Source: Novosphingobium sp. (lineage in GTDB: Bacteria > Pseudomonadota > Alphaproteobacteria > Sphingomonadales > Sphingomonadaceae). Taken from it: a stretch of DNA of 6,306 nucleotides. This document shows positions 5,039-6,306 of this stretch, in pieces. The position numbers were made by a program, and so were the translations under genes. Positions within the stretch are counted from its first letter, which is position 1, and each line of letters opens with the position of its first letter. The notes under the pieces were generated by a model. That model saw only the letters and a program-made list of their open reading frames with translations, searched no databases and was not told where the DNA came from. The stretch is taken from the NCBI GenBank assembly GCA_030830245.1, contig JAURNJ010000037.1, positions 1 through 6,306 on the forward strand. The letters run 5' to 3'.

Positions 5039-6306
5039 ATGAAAACAGCTTCTCTCGTTCGTGCCGGCGTTCTGGTTTGCGCTGTGGCCCTGCTCCCCGC
5101 AACGACGGCGGGGCTTGCCGCTGTCGACAGCCGGTCTGGCATGCAGTTCGGCAAGCTCGCCGCGATCTATCGGTTGGTGAAGGACAACTACGTCGACAAG
5201 GTTGACGACGAAAAGCTGCTCAAGGGCGCGATCGACGGCATGCTGGGCAGCCTCGATCCGCATTCCGGCTATCTCGACGGGTCAGGCCTGCAACGGCTCG
5301 AAACCATGATCGACGGCAATTATTCGGGTCTGGGTCTTTCGGTGCAGCTCGATGACGGCGCGATCAAGGTGATCTCGCCCTTCAAGGGCAGCCCGGCGGA
5401 GAAGGCCGGGCTCAAGGCCGGCGATTACATCACCCACCTAGACGGCGTGCTCTATTTCGAGCGCGATCTGGACGAGGCGGTCGAAAAGATGCGCGGTCCG
5501 GCAGGCACGAACCTGCGCCTCACCGTGTTCCGCCCCGGGCGCGACGAGCCGTTTGATCTTACGGTGACGCGCGGCGTCATCGAGCTCGAACCTGTCACCT
5601 GGGAGGTCAAGAACCAGGCCGGCGTCATTTCGGTGAACGAGTTCTCGCGCGATGTGGGCCGCGATGTCGCTTCTGCCGTGCAGGACATGCGCAAGCAGGC
5701 CGCAGCCCGTGGCGGCCTGAAAGGCCTCGTTCTCGATCTGCGGTCCAATCCCGGCGGCTCGCTGGACGAGGCGGTTGCGCTATCCGACCTGTTCGTCAGC
5801 AGCGGCGACATCGTCTCGCAGCGCGGGCGCATCGCCAGCGAAAACCAGTACTATCGCGCCGAAACCATGTTCCGCGGCGATGTCGCCAAGGATCTGCCGC
5901 TTGTCGTGCTGATCGATGCGGGTAGCGCTTCCGCCTCGGAGATCGTCGCCGGCGCATTGCAGGACCACCGCCGCGCTGTCATCATGGGCGAGCGCAGCTT
6001 CGGCAAGGGCAGCGTCCAGTCGCTGATCGGCATCGACCGGACCAGCGCGATCAAGCTGACCACGGCGCGCTATTACACCCCGTCTGGTCATTCGGTTCAG
6101 GAAGGCGGGATCGAGCCGGATATTCGCGTGCCGCAACTTTCCGATCCCGATGCCCGGCTCCGTTCGGAGCGGGCCGTGCGCGAATCCGACCTGCGCGGCC
6201 ACCTGATCAACGAGATCTCGTTCGATGACAAGAAGCTGGAGGCCGATCGCAAGGACGATCCCCGGTTCAGCCAGAGCGCCGAACAGCTCAAAGCGAAGGG
6301 CATCAC
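5039..6306 (+). CDS. ctpA: S41 carboxy-terminal processing protease (CtpA type), C-terminus cut by window edge
   Basis: The frame is open for 422 codons plus two bases to the right edge; a full protein of this family has roughly 440-450 residues, so only a short tail is missing. Order: signal peptide (hydrophobic core about 8-27), an N-terminal helical part with GSLDPHSGYLD (70-80), a PDZ domain (about 95-178, with SPAEKAGLKAGDYI at 118-131) that selects substrate C-termini, then the S41 protease core with LDLRSNPGGSLDEAV (232-246). The expected Ser-Lys-Gln triad is present: Ser298 in GSASASEI, Lys323 in SFGKGSVQ, and Gln327, with the family spacing of 25 and 4. It should be an active periplasmic protease. 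Two ATGs compete: 5039 gives a compact signal peptide and has GGCGGA 9 bases upstream; the in-frame ATG at 5012 adds nine residues and has AAGG 9 bases upstream. I chose 5039 with moderate confidence. Confidence 0.93.
   Translation, partial: MKTASLVRAGVLVCAVALLPATTAGLAAVDSRSGMQFGKLAAIYRLVKDNYVDKVDDEKLLKGAIDGMLGSLDPHSGYLDGSGLQRLETMIDGNYSGLGLSVQLDDGAIKVISPFKGSPAEKAGLKAGDYITHLDGVLYFERDLDEAVEKMRGPAGTNLRLTVFRPGRDEPFDLTVTRGVIELEPVTWEVKNQAGVISVNEFSRDVGRDVASAVQDMRKQAAARGGLKGLVLDLRSNPGGSLDEAVALSDLFVSSGDIVSQRGRIASENQYYRAETMFRGDVAKDLPLVVLIDAGSASASEIVAGALQDHRRAVIMGERSFGKGSVQSLIGIDRTSAIKLTTARYYTPSGHSVQEGGIEPDIRVPQLSDPDARLRSERAVRESDLRGHLINEISFDDKKLEADRKDDPRFSQSAEQLKAKGI

Overview
The window looks like a chromosomal housekeeping stretch of an alphaproteobacterium, most likely of the Sphingomonadales (Novosphingobium, Erythrobacter or Sphingomonas type). 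This rests on high GC with strongly GC-biased third positions, on the order proA-nadD-rsfS-rlmH-envC-ctpA, and on the remembered style of the proteins: a short RlmH of 140 residues, and an M23 peptidase beginning MRRLRTLFPERE. No database search was possible, so the genus is not fixed.

Layout. Bases 1-490 (minus strand) hold the N-terminal 163 codons of a membrane-anchored M23-type (LytM) peptidoglycan peptidase, cut by the left window edge. Bases 491-752 are a divergent intergenic region with a tandem GGTGCAAA repeat and no convincing gene. From 753 to the right edge six genes run on the plus strand: proA (proline synthesis), nadD (NAD synthesis), rsfS (ribosome silencing), rlmH (23S rRNA methylation), an envC-like murein hydrolase activator with a catalytically degenerate LytM domain, and ctpA, an S41 carboxy-terminal processing protease whose last few tens of codons lie beyond the window.

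How they fit together. proA and nadD are adjacent or overlapping, and rlmH and envC are 34 bases apart. Gaps of 41-113 bases separate the other pairs, so a single transcript with internal re-initiation is plausible but unproven. The run joins primary metabolism, ribosome maturation and cell-envelope remodelling. Three of the seven genes (M23 peptidase, EnvC-like activator, CtpA) act on or are linked to peptidoglycan turnover.

No mobile element, CRISPR array, tRNA, rRNA or clear intrinsic terminator was seen, and nothing suggests a new defence or mobile system. The points worth a second look are small: a helically phased direct repeat upstream of the M23 gene, ambiguous starts for nadD, ctpA and the M23 gene, an rlmH start without a visible Shine-Dalgarno sequence beside overlapping hairpins, and loss of all expected zinc ligands in the EnvC LytM domain.
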